A stretch of DNA of 12,010 nt from Halobacteriaceae archaeon Tc-Br11_E2g27 (GCA_001564135.1 LKNH01000052.1:1-12010); one strand, 5' to 3'. Shown: positions 1 to 6,292, counted from the first letter of the stretch. Notes: a model not told the origin generated them from the sequence alone. A program made the numbers and translations.

Positions 1-238
1 ATCTCCACTCCGCATCTTTATATGGTGAACGTGCGTAAATCTACGGCGTCATTGGGCTACGCCTGACTGCCTGAAAGCTCTTTGTTCCCGATTTGTTCAC
101 GCCGTAGATACACACTTCACTTCTGATAATAGACCACTGTTCAACTACTTTGAGTTTCCAAGGGTGATGGTTAACTGACTGGCCACCAAAAAATACGAGA
201 GAGGGTGTACTACTGTGTTTGAATGTTCCGTTCTTGAT
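1..238. other. Intergenic, A/T-rich, with one 11-bp inverted repeat
   Basis: No convincing gene is seen on either strand. The stretch holds an 11-bp perfect inverted repeat, ATCTACGGCGT at 39-49 and ACGCCGTAGAT at 99-109, with a 49-base spacer. It lies downstream of the minus-strand winged-helix gene that ends at 239. A short open frame crossing 145-366 on the minus strand overlaps that gene and has no protein-like features. The repeat may be the trace of a small mobile element, but it is short enough to occur by chance. Confidence 0.3.
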
Positions 239-511
239 TTATAGCTCACTAACGAGTTGTTCAAACTTTTCCTCACCATATACGTCTCTGTGTTCCAAGA
301 CCTCTTTCCCTTTATCAGTAATGATATAGAGTCCACTGTTTTCAGCGGGACCCACCCGTGCAACAAGGCCGTAGTCGAGAAGAATTGGGAGACGAGTGTT
401 GATATAGGCGCGGTTTTTGTCTAATTCAACGGCAATATTAACTGCATTATTACGCTTCTCATCAGATAATACATCTAATATTTCGAAATCAGTGGGGACA
501 ACTAATTTCAT
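239..511 (-). CDS. Winged-helix transcriptional regulator, PhiH1-repressor-like
   Basis: A 90-residue protein that fits the haloarchaeal winged-helix family related to the phage PhiH1 repressor. Residues 1-25 form the first helices (DFEILDVLSD). Residues 26-52 form the helix-turn-helix (NIAVELDKNRAYINTRL, then LLDYGLVARVG), and residues 53-75 the wing, with the family signature GPAENSGLYIITDKG. The C-terminus (EHRDVYGEEKF) also matches the family pattern. It probably binds DNA as a small repressor, on its own locus or a neighbouring element; the target is unknown. It starts at ATG 511. No TATA box sits at the leaderless distance, but A/T-rich boxes lie 55-85 bases upstream and AAGGA lies about 13 bases upstream, so a leadered transcript is possible. 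Composition is A/T-rich, unlike the core genes beyond 1347, which suggests acquisition with an integrated element. Sure of the fold and class, not of the role. Confidence 0.85.
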   Translation of the reverse strand: MKLVVPTDFEILDVLSDEKRNNAVNIAVELDKNRAYINTRLPILLDYGLVARVGPAENSGLYIITDKGKEVLEHRDVYGEEKFEQLVSEL

Positions 512-701
512 ATATTATTGCTAGTCCTTCTATGGTGATTGTTATGTGTCTTTTGTACAGCAGTAGTATCTACTTATAGTATATTTAGTTTTATCAGTGC
601 TGTAACTTACTGCCCACTTCGGCCCCTGTCAGATAGAGTAGCCACAACCGTTTGTCACTATTTTTATTTATTATTTGACTATTTTGACTAGAGTCTGATT
701 T
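512..701. other. A/T-rich intergenic region with possible promoter
   Basis: This spacer between two minus-strand genes is very A/T-rich. It holds TATA-like runs at about 570-595 that could serve the winged-helix gene. A short near-tandem repeat occurs at 673-690 (ATTTGACTA followed by TTTTGACTA). T-rich tracts occur at 660-710, but on the transcribed minus strand they read as A-rich, so they are not an obvious terminator for the upstream gene. No small gene or RNA is recognised. Confidence 0.3.
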
Positions 702-983
702 TTATTTTTGATAACTGTCTGTTTTTTTCATCAATTTCTTTGCCAAGTCAAGGGTTTCAATAATTTGTTCATGCTCTACTTTTGCTTCTTCCAGCATTTG
801 CATTACTGCCTGGTTATTCTTTTCACGATTAGTGCGAATGGTTTGCAAAATTAAATACTGCTCCAATGCCCGTCCTGTTTTGCTATGAGCTCCCAACAGG
901 CACCTTGCAATCTCCCACTCGAACTCCTCTGCTGTGAGGTCCTCAAATTCTTGTGTTGTAATATCTATCTCTGTGCTCGTCAT
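702..983 (-). CDS. Hypothetical helical protein, unknown function
   Basis: A 93-residue acidic protein that I do not recognise. It is predicted to be almost all helix, with no membrane segment or signal. Residues 10-35 are Glu-rich (FEDLTAEEFEWEIARCL). Residues 40-93 are a charged amphipathic stretch rich in E, K, Q and L (MLEEAKVEHEQIIETL, then LAKKLMKK), compatible with a coiled coil or an oligomerising helix pair. It has a single Cys and no metal-binding motif. ATG 983 is the first start in frame; an A/T-rich tract lies directly before it, but no TATA box sits at -26. It shares strand and A/T-rich composition with the regulator at 239-511 and the fragment at 1038-1199, so the three probably came together. 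Small helical accessory proteins like this occur in haloarchaeal plasmids and proviruses, but nothing here proves a role. Confidence 0.6.
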   Translation of the reverse strand: MTSTEIDITTQEFEDLTAEEFEWEIARCLLGAHSKTGRALEQYLILQTIRTNREKNNQAVMQMLEEAKVEHEQIIETLDLAKKLMKKTDSYQK

Positions 984-1037
984 AACCTTATTTTTTCACC
1001 GGTGGACAACCGACGGACGTTAGTCAACTACTACCGT

Positions 1038-1199
1038 TTAGTATGCAAATCTACTTTTGTCTTCAAACACTAAAACTTCTACGGATATGATACCATTGTA
1101 TGTAATGGATACTGAATTTGATTCCTTGTCTTTCAATTCTTTCTCCGGAACCAGTACAGTAAATTTGGCTCGGTTACGGTTCTCAGCGGCGGTGCTTTC
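1038..1199 (-). pseudogene. Possible 5'-truncated or frameshifted gene fragment
   Basis: On the minus strand an open frame of 53 codons runs from just after a TGA (1200-1202) to a TAA at 1038-1040. Its translation looks protein-like: RNRAKFTVLVPEKELKDKES followed by a beta-rich end (SVSITYNGIISVEVLVFED). There is no ATG or GTG near its 5' end. The adjacent minus-strand frame just upstream encodes a short protein-like run (SIAETFVEKA), so a frameshift may separate two parts of one gene. The plus-strand frame over 1057-1275 is Ser-rich, as expected for an antisense shadow. The fragment ends 54 bases upstream of the 93-residue gene on the same strand, so both may once have formed an operon. The family is not recognised. 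Confidence 0.3.
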
Positions 1200-1346
1200 T
1201 CAACGAATGTCTCAGCAATTGATGCTGACAGACATTATAGACCCTGAGCTAAATTTGCATACTTCGAAATCATAATAAAATAGTTCATCAACAGTCTTTT
1301 TCGAAGAGCGTCTGAATCTGCTCAACAACTCAGCACAGTTTTCTCT
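1200..1346. other. Intergenic, no gene seen
   Basis: This sequence lies between the possible gene fragment and the hisH stop codon. It is A/T-rich on the left and moves to core composition on the right, so the boundary of the accessory stretch probably lies here. T-rich tracts in the minus sense (about 1268-1285) could help end the hisH transcript. No RNA gene or clear repeat boundary is seen. Confidence 0.3.
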
Positions 1347-1994
1347 TCACTCGGTACAGAGGTCGACGTAATTCCGCAAAATCCGCAGTCCAACCTCTCC
1401 TGACTTTTCGGGGTGGAACTGTGTCCCAAAGACGTTGCCGCGCTCGTTGGCGATAACGCTTGGAAAATCGAGTCCGTAGTCAGTGGTTGCAACTACTGCG
1501 CTCTCGTCATCTGGTTGGGCATAATAGGAATGGACGAAGTATGCGTACTCCCCATCAACACCCTCGACGAGGGGATGCTCACGCTCGACGGAGAGTTCGT
1601 TCCAGCCCATCTGTGGTACCTTTACCGAGTCGGGAAACCGGAGGTTTGTCCCCGGAATCAAATCGAGTCCCTCCGCACTTCCCTCGCCGGCGTGTTCGGC
1701 CTCCTCGCTGTCGGAAAGCAGCATCTGCATGCCAAGACAGATGCCGAAAAACGGCTTGCCCGTCTCTGCCTGTTCGAGTAACGCATCGCGGAATGGGCCG
1801 GCGTTTTCCATCCCTTCGCTGAACGCCCCGACGCCGGGCAGGACAATACCGTCGGCAGTGTCGAACTCCGCTGGCTCGCTCGTGAGGGTGACCGCCGCAC
1901 CGGCGCGTTCGAGTCCTCGGGTAACGCTCCGGAGGTTCCCAAGTCCGTAATCGACGACCGCAATATCGGCTGTCGTCTGTCGTGTCGCATTCAT
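1347..1994 (-). CDS. hisH: Imidazole glycerol phosphate synthase subunit HisH
   Basis: HisH is the glutamine amidotransferase subunit of imidazole glycerol phosphate synthase. It releases ammonia from glutamine for HisF, giving IGP and AICAR in histidine biosynthesis in the cytoplasm. The 215-residue protein is a class I (triad) amidotransferase of normal length. It shows the N-terminal DYGLGNLRSV (15-24), the oxyanion-strand motif PGVGAF (53-58), the nucleophile Cys86 in GICLGMQ, the HisH-typical VPQMGWN (126-132), and His194/Glu196 in QFHPEKS. I chose ATG 1994 because the family begins shortly before the DYGLGN strand. A longer in-frame reading from 2111 adds 39 residues without family likeness and would overlap the divergent promoter region. 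A weak TATA-like box (CTTAGCC, 2016-2022) lies about 25 bases before this ATG, so the gene may be leaderless. No other his gene is next to it; haloarchaeal his genes are often dispersed. Confidence 0.96.
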   Translation of the reverse strand: MNATRQTTADIAVVDYGLGNLRSVTRGLERAGAAVTLTSEPAEFDTADGIVLPGVGAFSEGMENAGPFRDALLEQAETGKPFFGICLGMQMLLSDSEEAEHAGEGSAEGLDLIPGTNLRFPDSVKVPQMGWNELSVEREHPLVEGVDGEYAYFVHSYYAQPDDESAVVATTDYGLDFPSVIANERGNVFGTQFHPEKSGEVGLRILRNYVDLCTE

Positions 1995-2125
1995 ACGTTC
2001 GGATATGCCACCGTTGGCTAAGTGCGTTCGCATGTCCACAGTATGTGCCGACCGGCAAAACAGTCCTGAGACTTCCGTCGTAGCAAAGCGCCAGCGCTTT
2101 TGTCCAGTCACTCATAGTCGCTCTC

Positions 2126-2890
2126 GTGCAGATTGTCGGCTACGAAACGGCACCAGTCGGGGAGGAGGATTCGCCAGCCTTGCTGCTTGCTGAAGATGGG
2201 GAACTAACACGAACTCCACTCACACCGAGAACTGAACTACAATACAGCCTTGGGGACCGTTTCTGTGCCGGCACTATCGATGACGGGCAGCATTTCTCCT
2301 GCAACAACGAGAAGTCCCCATACTGTGACCAGCACACCAGCAGATGGGCGTGTGCGCGCTGTACCGGTGACTGTTCGATGCCGCTTGAGACGTGCCACGA
2401 AGAACATGCCATCTACCTGGCAGCGTTCGCACCGGCAACGTTCAAAGTAGGCGTCACGCGCTCGTGGCGGCTCGAAACCCGACTCAGAGAGCAAGGGGCC
2501 GACCGTGCGGCACACCTTCGGACTGTTGCAAACGGCCGGGTCGCTCGACGAATCGAGGCCGAAATCGCCGCCGATATCGGCGACAGGGTGCGGGTGCCGA
2601 CGAAGATTCACGGGCTTCACGAATCCGTCGACACGGAGCGATGGGAACAGTTGTGTACCGACTATGAGCCAATTGAAGAGTTTTCGTTTGCGTACGACTT
2701 TTCGCTTTCCGAGCGTCCGATGGCCGAAACTATCGCAAGCGGGACGGTTCGCGGAACACAGGGGCGTGTTCTCATCCTCGACCGCGCTGGCAGTACCTAC
2801 GCTGTCAACCTGCGTGATCTGGTTGGCTATGAGGTGACCGAAGGCGGGACCGACAGGGCGTTGCAGTCGAGTTTTGCTGCGTTTGAATAA
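2126..2890 (+). CDS. DUF2797 family protein, Cys-rich, with GIY-YIG-like segment
   Basis: A 254-residue protein that fits the DUF2797 family, whose function is not established. The start is GTG 2126, giving the family-like N-terminus MQIVGYET; no in-frame ATG is better placed. Residues 45-91 hold a cluster of possible metal ligands: Cys47, Cys59, Cys67, His70, Cys76, Cys79, Cys83, Cys90 and His91, enough for two zinc sites. Residues 95-150 resemble a GIY-YIG nuclease-like core: AIYLAAF, then FKVGVTR (106-112, compare the KxGxT pattern), Arg119 and an acidic helix (RRIEAEIAAD). This reading is by eye and catalytic activity is not assured. The C-terminal part (185-254) looks like a small beta domain (GRVLILD, YAVNLRDLVGYEV). 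The gene diverges from hisH. A 16-base palindrome (2085-2100) covers the expected promoter position. A nucleic-acid-related role is my inference. Confidence 0.85.
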   Translation: MQIVGYETAPVGEEDSPALLLAEDGELTRTPLTPRTELQYSLGDRFCAGTIDDGQHFSCNNEKSPYCDQHTSRWACARCTGDCSMPLETCHEEHAIYLAAFAPATFKVGVTRSWRLETRLREQGADRAAHLRTVANGRVARRIEAEIAADIGDRVRVPTKIHGLHESVDTERWEQLCTDYEPIEEFSFAYDFSLSERPMAETIASGTVRGTQGRVLILDRAGSTYAVNLRDLVGYEVTEGGTDRALQSSFAAFE

Positions 2891-2924
2891 GGCTGCTGAC
2901 TTCTGAGTAAGGCCGCTGGCGTTG

Positions 2925-4622
2925 CTAATCGTGAACTAACACATCAAGCACATCCGGCCCAGAGGTTTCAAGCGCCTCCGAAAGTGTTGACCCAATCTCA
3001 TCCGGTGTTTCCACCAGATGGCCGCGTGCGCCGTGGCTTTCGGCATTCTTCACGAAATCCACTGGCGGCTCGAAATCCATCCCGACGAAATCGTAATCTT
3101 CCTCCTCGCCGCCCATCACTTTGAGCGTGTTATCCTTGAGAATCCGGTAGTTACGGTTGTCCGGAATTACGACAGTCAGGTCGAGGTCGTGACGGGCGGC
3201 AGTATACAGCGAGTGGGGATAGTAGAGATACGAGCCATCGCCGACGAACCCGATGATGTCACGGGAATTCTCCTGCTCGGCTTCGGCGAAGGCGGCCCCG
3301 ACCGAAGCGGGTAATCCATAGCCCAGGCCACCGCCCTTATTCGAAATGTACTGCTGTGGCTGGAACGGCCAGCGGGTAAGCATCGCATACTTCGAGGTCA
3401 CACCTTCATCGACGATGTAGGCATCTGGGGCAACCTCGTACATCGCATCGACCAGTTCGGCTTTGGAAGCACGGGGGTCATCCGGCTTTTCATCCTCACC
3501 CATCTGCCTGACTCGAGCGGCGACGAATTCCTTTTGTGCGGCAATCGTCTCAAGCCGCTCGGCTCTGGTCTCTTCGGAGAGTTTCTCCTGAACGCGTTCG
3601 GCCAGCCCGCTCATCACCCGTCCCGGGTCACCGATAAGGGCGGCATCCGCAGGCTGGTTTTTGCCGATTTCCCAGGCGTCGTCGCTGATATGGATACAGG
3701 TGGTCCCATCTGGAACCAGCGCACTTTCGTGACGGGTGAGCGTCGTATTCGTCGAACAGCCGATAAAGAGCAGGGTATCCGCGCTCATTAGCGTTCGTGC
3801 GAGGTCTTCATCCGGCGGAATATACGAGACCCACTGGTCGTGGTCAGCCGGGAAATCAATCTCACAGGCGAGAATCTCAGCGTGGACGCGTGCCCCTGCG
3901 GCTTCCGCCAACTCGACAGCCTCCGGGACGGCATCGGCCCGTGCAACCCCATCGCCAACGACCATCGTGACATCATCTGCCTCGACGAGGAGGTCCGCAG
4001 CAGCCGTGAGCTGTGCGGGGTCGCCTGCTCCTGCATCGGGAATCGGTCCGAGCCGCTCAGGCTCTGTCTCGGTCTCCGCAAGCATCACGTCGAGCGGTAA
4101 TGCCAGAAAGACGGGACCGGTCGGCGGTGTGAGCGCCGTCCTGACCGCTCGTCTGAGCATTGTTGGGAGAGTCTCGACCGAGAGCACTTCCGCCGACCAC
4201 TTTGTGTACTGGTCGACCATCGCAAGTAGATCCCCGGAGAGAATCGGCTCCTCGTGGCGGAAATCGAGGCTATGATTGCCCGCTGTCACAAGCAGCGGTG
4301 CACCGGCAACGTCAGCCGCGTAGAGATTTCCGAGCCCATGTGCGAGGCCGGCATTCAGATGTAAATTGGCCACGCCGAGCGGAAGCGAATCCCCTGTCCC
4401 AAGCTGTTCCTCCTCGTTGTGGGCGTGATACCGGCGCGTACTTGCGTAGCCGCCAGCCATCCCCACCGCGATATCCTCGTGTAACCCGAGGACATACTCC
4501 ATATCGCTTTCCCCGATGGCGTCGACGACAGGGAGTTCGGTCGTCCCCGGATTCCCAAACACGTGTGTTACCCCATACTCCGCTAACGTGTCGACAAACA
4601 GCTCGCTGCCAGTGCGAGTCAT
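2925..4622 (-). CDS. ThDP-dependent 2-oxo acid decarboxylase-like enzyme (benzoylformate decarboxylase/IlvB superfamily)
   Basis: A 565-residue ThDP enzyme with the full three-domain layout. The pyrimidine-binding domain (about 1-185) carries NPGTTELP (24-31), the ThDP-activating Glu49 in LHEDIAVGMAGGYA, and NLHLNAG with His88. The middle domain spans about 200-345. The PP-binding domain (about 385-565) carries GGLGYGLPA (431-439) and the Mg-ThDP motif beginning GDGS at 461 and ending in DNRN at 488-491. Benzoylformate decarboxylase has two active-site histidines; by eye they match His88 and His298 (TRHES), while its active-site Ser matches Thr27. This favours a decarboxylase over an acetolactate synthase, although such genes are often annotated as IlvB-like. 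The substrate is unknown. A TATA-like box lies 25-31 bases before ATG 4622. The gene is monocistronic, convergent with the DUF2797 gene. Confidence 0.9.
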   Translation of the reverse strand: MTRTGSELFVDTLAEYGVTHVFGNPGTTELPVVDAIGESDMEYVLGLHEDIAVGMAGGYASTRRYHAHNEEEQLGTGDSLPLGVANLHLNAGLAHGLGNLYAADVAGAPLLVTAGNHSLDFRHEEPILSGDLLAMVDQYTKWSAEVLSVETLPTMLRRAVRTALTPPTGPVFLALPLDVMLAETETEPERLGPIPDAGAGDPAQLTAAADLLVEADDVTMVVGDGVARADAVPEAVELAEAAGARVHAEILACEIDFPADHDQWVSYIPPDEDLARTLMSADTLLFIGCSTNTTLTRHESALVPDGTTCIHISDDAWEIGKNQPADAALIGDPGRVMSGLAERVQEKLSEETRAERLETIAAQKEFVAARVRQMGEDEKPDDPRASKAELVDAMYEVAPDAYIVDEGVTSKYAMLTRWPFQPQQYISNKGGGLGYGLPASVGAAFAEAEQENSRDIIGFVGDGSYLYYPHSLYTAARHDLDLTVVIPDNRNYRILKDNTLKVMGGEEEDYDFVGMDFEPPVDFVKNAESHGARGHLVETPDEIGSTLSEALETSGPDVLDVLVHD

Positions 4623-4646
4623 ACTCTCCCGTATACTTGTCGGTGA

Positions 4647-4653
4647 CTAAATA
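4647..4653 (-). promoter_or_regulatory. TATA box of the ThDP-enzyme gene
   Basis: In the minus sense the sequence TATTTAG lies 25-31 bases before ATG 4622. This is the spacing expected for a haloarchaeal promoter that makes a leaderless mRNA, and no Shine-Dalgarno sequence stands at a useful distance. It supports the chosen start. Confidence 0.65.
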
Positions 4654-4685
4654 CCTCCGGGCATGGCCTGGGGGTCGGACGGTAG

Positions 4686-5186
4686 CTATTCGGCCAGGTT
4701 CCGTTCACTGTCAATAGTCTCGAAGAGTTCGTCTAACTCCGGTCTGTCCCACATCGAGGTCCCCTCGTGTGCGTAGCAGATTGTTGGTTCACCATCACCA
4801 CGACAGTCGAGCACCACCGCTTTTGGCATCCGACCAAAGAAGTCACTTACTTTCCCGAGGATGCCGAACCTGACCGGCTGCTCGTAGGCTTCTGCGACAT
4901 GCTTTTGTGGGTCAGCACAGAGCGGATACGGCAACTCGTATTCGCTTTGCCATTCGGCCACGCGTTCGCGGGGTTCCGGGACGATAGAGACCACTTCGGT
5001 CTCCCGGTCGCGGAACTCGTCGTACCAGTCGGCAAATACCTGCACTTGCTTTCGGCAGTTGCCACAGTGATAGTCTCGTTGGAACAACAACAGCGAAAAT
5101 TTGGTTGTCTCAGCCAGCGTTGCAAGCGAGAGCGGGTCAGGCCCGGAGGCGACGTTCGGTAACTCGAACGATGGTGCTTGCGTCAC
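4686..5186 (-). CDS. Peroxiredoxin-like (AhpC/TSA, redoxin-domain) protein with CxxC
   Basis: A 166-residue thioredoxin-fold protein of the AhpC/TSA type, probably cytoplasmic and redox-active. The start is GTG 5184-5186, backed by a TATTTTAC box 23-30 bases upstream. Residues 1-30 are the family N-terminus (APSFELPNV). The strand SLLLFQRDYH leads into Cys41-Gly-Asn-Cys44-Arg. Next come VVSIVPEPRERVAEW (65-79), the extended strand LPYPLCADPQKHVAEAY (85-101) and MPKAVVLD (120-127). In classical peroxiredoxins the peroxidatic Cys follows PxxxTxxC. If Cys44 is that Cys, the Thr position is Cys41, making a CxxC as in PRXL2/SelU-like redoxins. The substrate could be peroxide or a protein disulfide. 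The next gene on the same strand, the ThDP enzyme, starts 63 bases downstream with its own promoter, so co-transcription is not required. Confidence 0.88.
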   Translation of the reverse strand: MTQAPSFELPNVASGPDPLSLATLAETTKFSLLLFQRDYHCGNCRKQVQVFADWYDEFRDRETEVVSIVPEPRERVAEWQSEYELPYPLCADPQKHVAEAYEQPVRFGILGKVSDFFGRMPKAVVLDCRGDGEPTICYAHEGTSMWDRPELDELFETIDSERNLAE

Positions 5187-5208
5187 ACAAACGCTTGGAG
5201 ATAGACAA

Positions 5209-5216
5209 GTAAAATA
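5209..5216 (-). promoter_or_regulatory. TATA box of the peroxiredoxin-like gene
   Basis: TATTTTAC in the minus sense stands 23-30 bases before the GTG at 5186. This close match to the haloarchaeal box decides for the GTG as start and predicts a leaderless mRNA. Confidence 0.7.
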
Positions 5217-5257
5217 GTCCGGGCTATCGGCAACTTCAGGCTGTTGCTGACAGTGTC

Positions 5258-5368
5258 ATAGTGATTATTGCGGTAATTTTCGTGGCTCTGACACAGCGAT
5301 TGTTGTCTCAGGATGTATAACACACAGTTTGCGTTTCCTCGGCGGTAACAACTCGCAATAATCACTAT
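5258..5368. repeat. 111-bp segment bounded by perfect 15-bp inverted repeats, MITE-like
   Basis: The left arm ATAGTGATTATTGCG (5258-5272) is the exact reverse complement of CGCAATAATCACTAT (5354-5368), with 81 bases between. A perfect 15-bp pair this close together is very unlikely by chance in 12 kb. The inside has no convincing gene; a 60-residue open frame across it is not protein-like. The right arm reaches the T that completes the TGA stop of the CheC-type gene. In that gene's frame the arm reads TGA TAG TGA, three stops in a row. A miniature inverted-repeat element without transposase is the simplest reading. No clear target-site duplication is seen. A long-range RNA stem at the 3' end of the cheC-type mRNA is the alternative. 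Confidence 0.6.
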
Positions 5369-6021
5369 CAGGCTCGAGGTTCCGACTCTTGTATTTCGGC
5401 TATGGAATCCATTTCCCGAATCTCTTCCACATCCAGCTTATCAAGCAAGTTGACGAACGCTCCGGGGTCAGGAACGAGAAAGATACGAATCTGAAATTCG
5501 GTCTCCTCGTCGTGTAAATCGACCACCGAATCGAGCACAATCGAAAGGGAGTCGTCGTGAATATGTGAGAGCGTCTCATCTGCAATTGATTGTGCATCGC
5601 CGTAATCCAGTTCCGGCGTTTCCATGTTGATTGTTGTCTCCAGCGTATTGGCAATGCCGTCTATAAAGCCGGACGTAAGAATATTACACATCTCCTGTAA
5701 CGCACTTTCTTGCAGTTGATTGAGGTCCCCGTCTACCTCCTGGCCAGTCATATGTTTGGCAATCTCCTCTCCGGTTCGGTCGCCAAACGCCATCATAAAT
5801 ACGCCGTATGGTGGTTCTGTGAGTCGAATATTCACGTGATGAAACTCTCCCTCACCGATTTCCTGTGGGATATCGCCAGGCTCGACAAACGAGAGCGTCT
5901 TGATACGAATGTCTGCCTCGATATCTGCCATCGTCGAGAGCGCATCCGCGACGTTTTTCGCCCCATGTTGGATAAGTTTCCCGATAATTGTAAGCTTTCG
6001 AATATCGATGAGGATAGGCAT
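5368..6021 (-). CDS. CheC-type CheY-P phosphatase, one site intact
   Basis: A 217-residue protein of the CheC/CheX/FliY phosphatase family, which dephosphorylates CheY-P in archaeal and bacterial chemotaxis and often works with CheD. The family signature is S/D-x3-E-x2-N-x22-P. It is met exactly by Ser106, Glu110, Asn113 and Pro136 in the second half. In the first half the related helix (about 8-30) keeps the GAKNVADALS pattern of GAGNAATALS. The positions of the catalytic Glu and Asn read Lys15 and Gln18, so the first site is probably dead. Single-site CheC proteins are known. The C-terminus (residues 195-217) is an acidic tail ending at the inverted-repeat element. A TTACTAA box lies 26-32 bases before ATG 6021. 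It has no other che gene in this window, so it could serve as an accessory CheC paralogue. Family assignment is firm; partner is not. Confidence 0.9.
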   Translation of the reverse strand: MPILIDIRKLTIIGKLIQHGAKNVADALSTMADIEADIRIKTLSFVEPGDIPQEIGEGEFHHVNIRLTEPPYGVFMMAFGDRTGEEIAKHMTGQEVDGDLNQLQESALQEMCNILTSGFIDGIANTLETTINMETPELDYGDAQSIADETLSHIHDDSLSIVLDSVVDLHDEETEFQIRIFLVPDPGAFVNLLDKLDVEEIREMDSIAEIQESEPRA

Positions 6022-6046
6022 TGACGGATATACCGAAGCGAGCCGG

Positions 6047-6053
6047 TTAGTAA
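6047..6053 (-). promoter_or_regulatory. Probable TATA box of the CheC-type gene
   Basis: TTACTAA in the minus sense stands 26-32 bases before ATG 6021, which fits a leaderless or very short-leader mRNA. No Shine-Dalgarno sequence is seen. Confidence 0.45.
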
Positions 6054-6286
6054 TTTTCTCTCCGCGAACCTGTTGATAGATGCATAATAAAAGTATCAGC
6101 TGTGATACTGAGAGAGGAAATCACTGCACAGAGACCAAAGCAATTGGTGGAAGTTATTCTCATTGTTGACAGCCACTCACCATTCGCACCGCTGGAGTGA
6201 GCGCTCTCGGGGTGTCGACACATTGCCTGTAGGAGGGCTTAGACAGCGATTTCGCAGGAAATGTGTTAACGGGTCTCAGAGTAGTG

Positions 6287-6292
6287 TTATAA
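6287..6292 (+). promoter_or_regulatory. TATA box of the UPF0058 gene
   Basis: TTATAA stands 28-33 bases before ATG 6320, predicting a transcript with no leader or only a few bases of leader. It favours ATG 6320 over the TTG six bases upstream. Confidence 0.6.

Noticed and set aside
1041..1262. Perfect 10-bp inverted repeat (GTATGCAAAT / ATTTGCATAC) 222 bases apart overall, suggesting a mini-element
   Set aside because: A few 10-bp pairs within about 300 bases are expected by chance in 12 kb, the arms do not extend, and no target duplication is seen.
1057..1275. 72-residue plus-strand open frame
   Set aside because: It is Ser/Thr-rich with no promoter and reads opposite a more protein-like minus-strand frame, so it is probably an antisense shadow.
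2085..2100. 16-base palindrome AAAGCGC-CA-GCGCTTT upstream of the DUF2797 gene as operator
   Set aside because: Its place over the promoter is suggestive, but 7-bp stems with short loops are expected several times in this length, so it is not claimed as a site.
1995..2111. N-terminal extension of hisH by 39 residues
   Set aside because: The extra part has no HisH likeness and crosses the divergent promoter region; the family starts near ATG 1994.
2887..2920. Imperfect tandem repeat around TAAGGCTGCTG / TAAGGCCGCTG after the DUF2797 stop
   Set aside because: Only about 14 of 20 bases agree and there are just two copies; it is probably chance.
5183..5365. 60-residue minus-strand open frame across the inverted-repeat segment
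   Set aside because: The composition is not haloarchaeal (Cys, Asn and Tyr-rich, few acidic residues) and no promoter or family match is seen.
6092..6109. Palindrome AGTATCA-GCTG-TGATACT in the divergent spacer as regulator site
   Set aside because: Seven-base arms are too short to stand out from chance, and it is far from both promoters.
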